Of a stretch of DNA of 64,000 nucleotides, positions 62,701-64,000 are shown piece after piece. This DNA is from Ilyomonas sp965247435. GTDB taxonomy: Bacteria; Bacteroidota; Bacteroidia; Chitinophagales; Chitinophagaceae. The stretch is taken from NCBI GenBank assembly GCA_965247435.1, contig OZ252019.1:806001-870000 (forward strand), given 5' to 3'. Every line of letters begins with the position of its first letter. Position 1 is the first letter of the stretch. The notes beneath the pieces were generated by a model. That model saw nothing but the letters and a program-made list of their open reading frames with translations, ran no database searches and had not been told where the DNA came from. The position numbers were made by a program, and so were the translations under genes.

Positions 62701-63621
62701 ATGAAACAGCTATTCTTATTAACTCTTCTAAATATATTCTTGTTTGTTGCAAGGGCACAAACAAACAATGTAATAAAAATTACAGGAACAAAATTTCCAT
62801 TTGAGATCATGCAGCAATGGATAGAAGTGTATAGTAAAACGCATCCGCAGTTACGGTTTCAGCTAAGCAAAGCTATACCTGCTGACAGCGCAGATTTAAT
62901 GATTGCTGCACATGCGTTCAGAGATGGGGAATTGAGGGAAGAACAGGCACTCATTGCTGTGAATCGGTACGCGCAGTTGCCCGTTGTCAACAGCCATCGC
63001 AACGACCTGAAAGCATTGCAGGCAAAAGGCTTTACCAAAAAAGACCTGCAGGAAGTTTACTTTAAACCAAACCAAAAAAAGGATGACATTTTTCATACGG
63101 CTGCCAATGTATATCGCCGCGATAAAAACGTTTGTGCCTCCCGCTCTTTCTCCGAAAATGTTACCGGCATCCAGTCGGATGTGGCGGGCACCTTGGTGAA
63201 TGGTGATGACAAGGTTTTACTGAATGCTGTGAAGCAGGATGTGAATGGCATTTCCTATAATAATCTTGGTCTTGTTTACAATCTGCAAACGCGCAAAGTT
63301 GCTGATAGTATCGCCGTTGTTCCGATTGATTTAAACGAAAACGGAAAGATTGATGCGGATGAAAATATGTATGCCTCACTGGACGATGTATTGAACTACC
63401 TAAGCACTACTCCAAACGTGCCTGTTCCGCAGGATAATGTGAATATCGTTTTTAATAAAAATACCATCAGCAAAGAAGCTTTGGACTTTCTCAACTGGAT
63501 TGTTACACAGGGACAACAATACAACCGCAGCTTCGGTTTTCTGAACCTGGATAAAACGATTGTTGAAAAAGAACAGCAACAGCTTCGCAGCCTGGCGCAG
63601 GAAGGGGCAGCAAGCAAATAA
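62701..63621 (+). CDS. PstS-like periplasmic substrate-binding protein
   Basis: A 306-residue exported protein with signal peptide (residues 1-20, ending ARAQ); the start at 62701 is preferred over an upstream in-frame ATG. The fold is a type II periplasmic-binding (PBP-like) domain: ITGTKFPFEIMQQWIEVYSK, ALIAVNRYAQLPVVNSHRND, and a Ca-loop-like DLNENGKIDADE. Relatives bind phosphate, sulfate or similar oxyanions. Position after three sulfatases suggests capture of released sulfate, which is an inference. Confidence 0.78.
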   Translation: MKQLFLLTLLNIFLFVARAQTNNVIKITGTKFPFEIMQQWIEVYSKTHPQLRFQLSKAIPADSADLMIAAHAFRDGELREEQALIAVNRYAQLPVVNSHRNDLKALQAKGFTKKDLQEVYFKPNQKKDDIFHTAANVYRRDKNVCASRSFSENVTGIQSDVAGTLVNGDDKVLLNAVKQDVNGISYNNLGLVYNLQTRKVADSIAVVPIDLNENGKIDADENMYASLDDVLNYLSTTPNVPVPQDNVNIVFNKNTISKEALDFLNWIVTQGQQYNRSFGFLNLDKTIVEKEQQQLRSLAQEGAASK

Positions 63622-63636
63622 TACAATACAACACGT

Positions 63637-64000
63637 ATGTTCCGGTTACCACTTATCAGGTACAAAGCAGTTGGCTATGCTTTTTTAGCAATGCTGTTTT
63701 TTTATTTGTACACCACTGCTGTTCTTGCTCAAACGGCATCCGTAAGTGGCCTGGTAAAAGATAAAAAAACAGCCGCTGCTTTACAGGAGGCAAGCGTAGC
63801 GTTGTATGCTGCCAAAGATTCCGCTCTTATATCCGGTGATATAACCAAAAGTGATGGCTCCTTTGCGATCGGTAACATTCAGAAAGGCAGTTATTACATT
63901 ACCATTACGATGATTTCGTACCAGCCACAAACCGTTTCTTCCATTCGATATGAAGGCAACAGCATCTCGCTTGGTACCATTGCGCTGCAGGCTGCTGACA
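63637..64000 (+). CDS. TonB-dependent receptor, N-terminal part
   Basis: The gene starts MFRLPLIRYKAVGYAF and runs off the window after 121 codons. A signal-anchor-like hydrophobic segment (residues 15-32, ending VLAQ) precedes a carboxypeptidase-regulatory-like domain (ASVSGLVKDKKTAAALQEAS, SDGSFAIGNIQKGSYYITIT). This arrangement fits the outer-membrane beta-barrel/TonB receptor family (FecA-like CarboxypepD_reg). It starts 15 bases after the PstS-like gene, so it probably belongs to the same uptake system. Confidence 0.75.
   Translation, partial: MFRLPLIRYKAVGYAFLAMLFFYLYTTAVLAQTASVSGLVKDKKTAAALQEASVALYAAKDSALISGDITKSDGSFAIGNIQKGSYYITITMISYQPQTVSSIRYEGNSISLGTIALQAAD

Overview
The window looks like chromosome from a Bacteroidota bacterium, probably Chitinophagaceae. 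Evidence: two SusC/SusD pairs, a type IX secretion sorting domain, TAnnTTTG-type promoters, weak or absent Shine-Dalgarno sequences, a MutL/GltX/HAD housekeeping block, and a complete phenylalanine/tyrosine catabolic cluster of the Bacteroidota type. Placement below phylum is inferred from gene content only.

Layout. (1) 1-5520: right end of a prophage-like island. Small minus-strand genes (including a J-domain protein and a Cys-rich zinc-finger-like protein), a phage-type tRNA-Arg and a divergent regulator pair end at a 44-nt 3' fragment of tRNA-Phe, the expected far attachment site. (2) 5521-6730: an AT-rich orphan gene and a decayed HTH gene. (3) 6730-10821: an animal-type haem peroxidase/alpha-dioxygenase-like protein whose distal His position reads Ala, and a T9SS-secreted BNR/YCF48-like protein. 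(4) 11039-17527: homogentisate dioxygenase (minus) divergent from HPPD, fumarylacetoacetase, flavin reductase, phenylalanine hydroxylase and pterin dehydratase, with an IVS-type four-helix-bundle cassette between imperfect inverted repeats. (5) 17561-30420: polysaccharide utilisation locus 1 (LacI regulator with two matching operators, GH127, GH5-like, galactokinase, SusC, SusD, GH43), then a convergent mannonate dehydratase. (6) 32347-38240: peroxiredoxin, DsbA-like protein, gltX, mutL, HAD phosphatase, tRNA-Ile2. (7) 38281-51800: accessory and decaying DNA: a broken excisionase, an IS5-type element inserted exactly at the stop codon of a RES-like gene, a dihaem cytochrome, several frameshifted genes, a second GH43, an AraC regulator, a methyltransferase, and two decayed copies of one membrane-protein family. 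(8) 51907-64000: a sulfatase locus (SusC, SusD, three sulfatases, PstS-like binding protein, start of a TonB receptor).

Main discovery. Upstream of the sulfatase locus, behind a near-consensus promoter, is a 27-codon ORF ending Leu-Cys-Cys-Cys-Met-Cys-Cys-stop. I read it as a cysteine-sensing leader peptide, which would make this locus a sulfur-scavenging system controlled by attenuation. Second, a MITE-like palindromic element occurs twice (31020-31254 and 51342-51467) with TACA-beginning termini and 5-bp CTWAG target duplications; one copy splits codon 6 of a membrane-protein gene whose frame is restored when the element and one duplication are removed.
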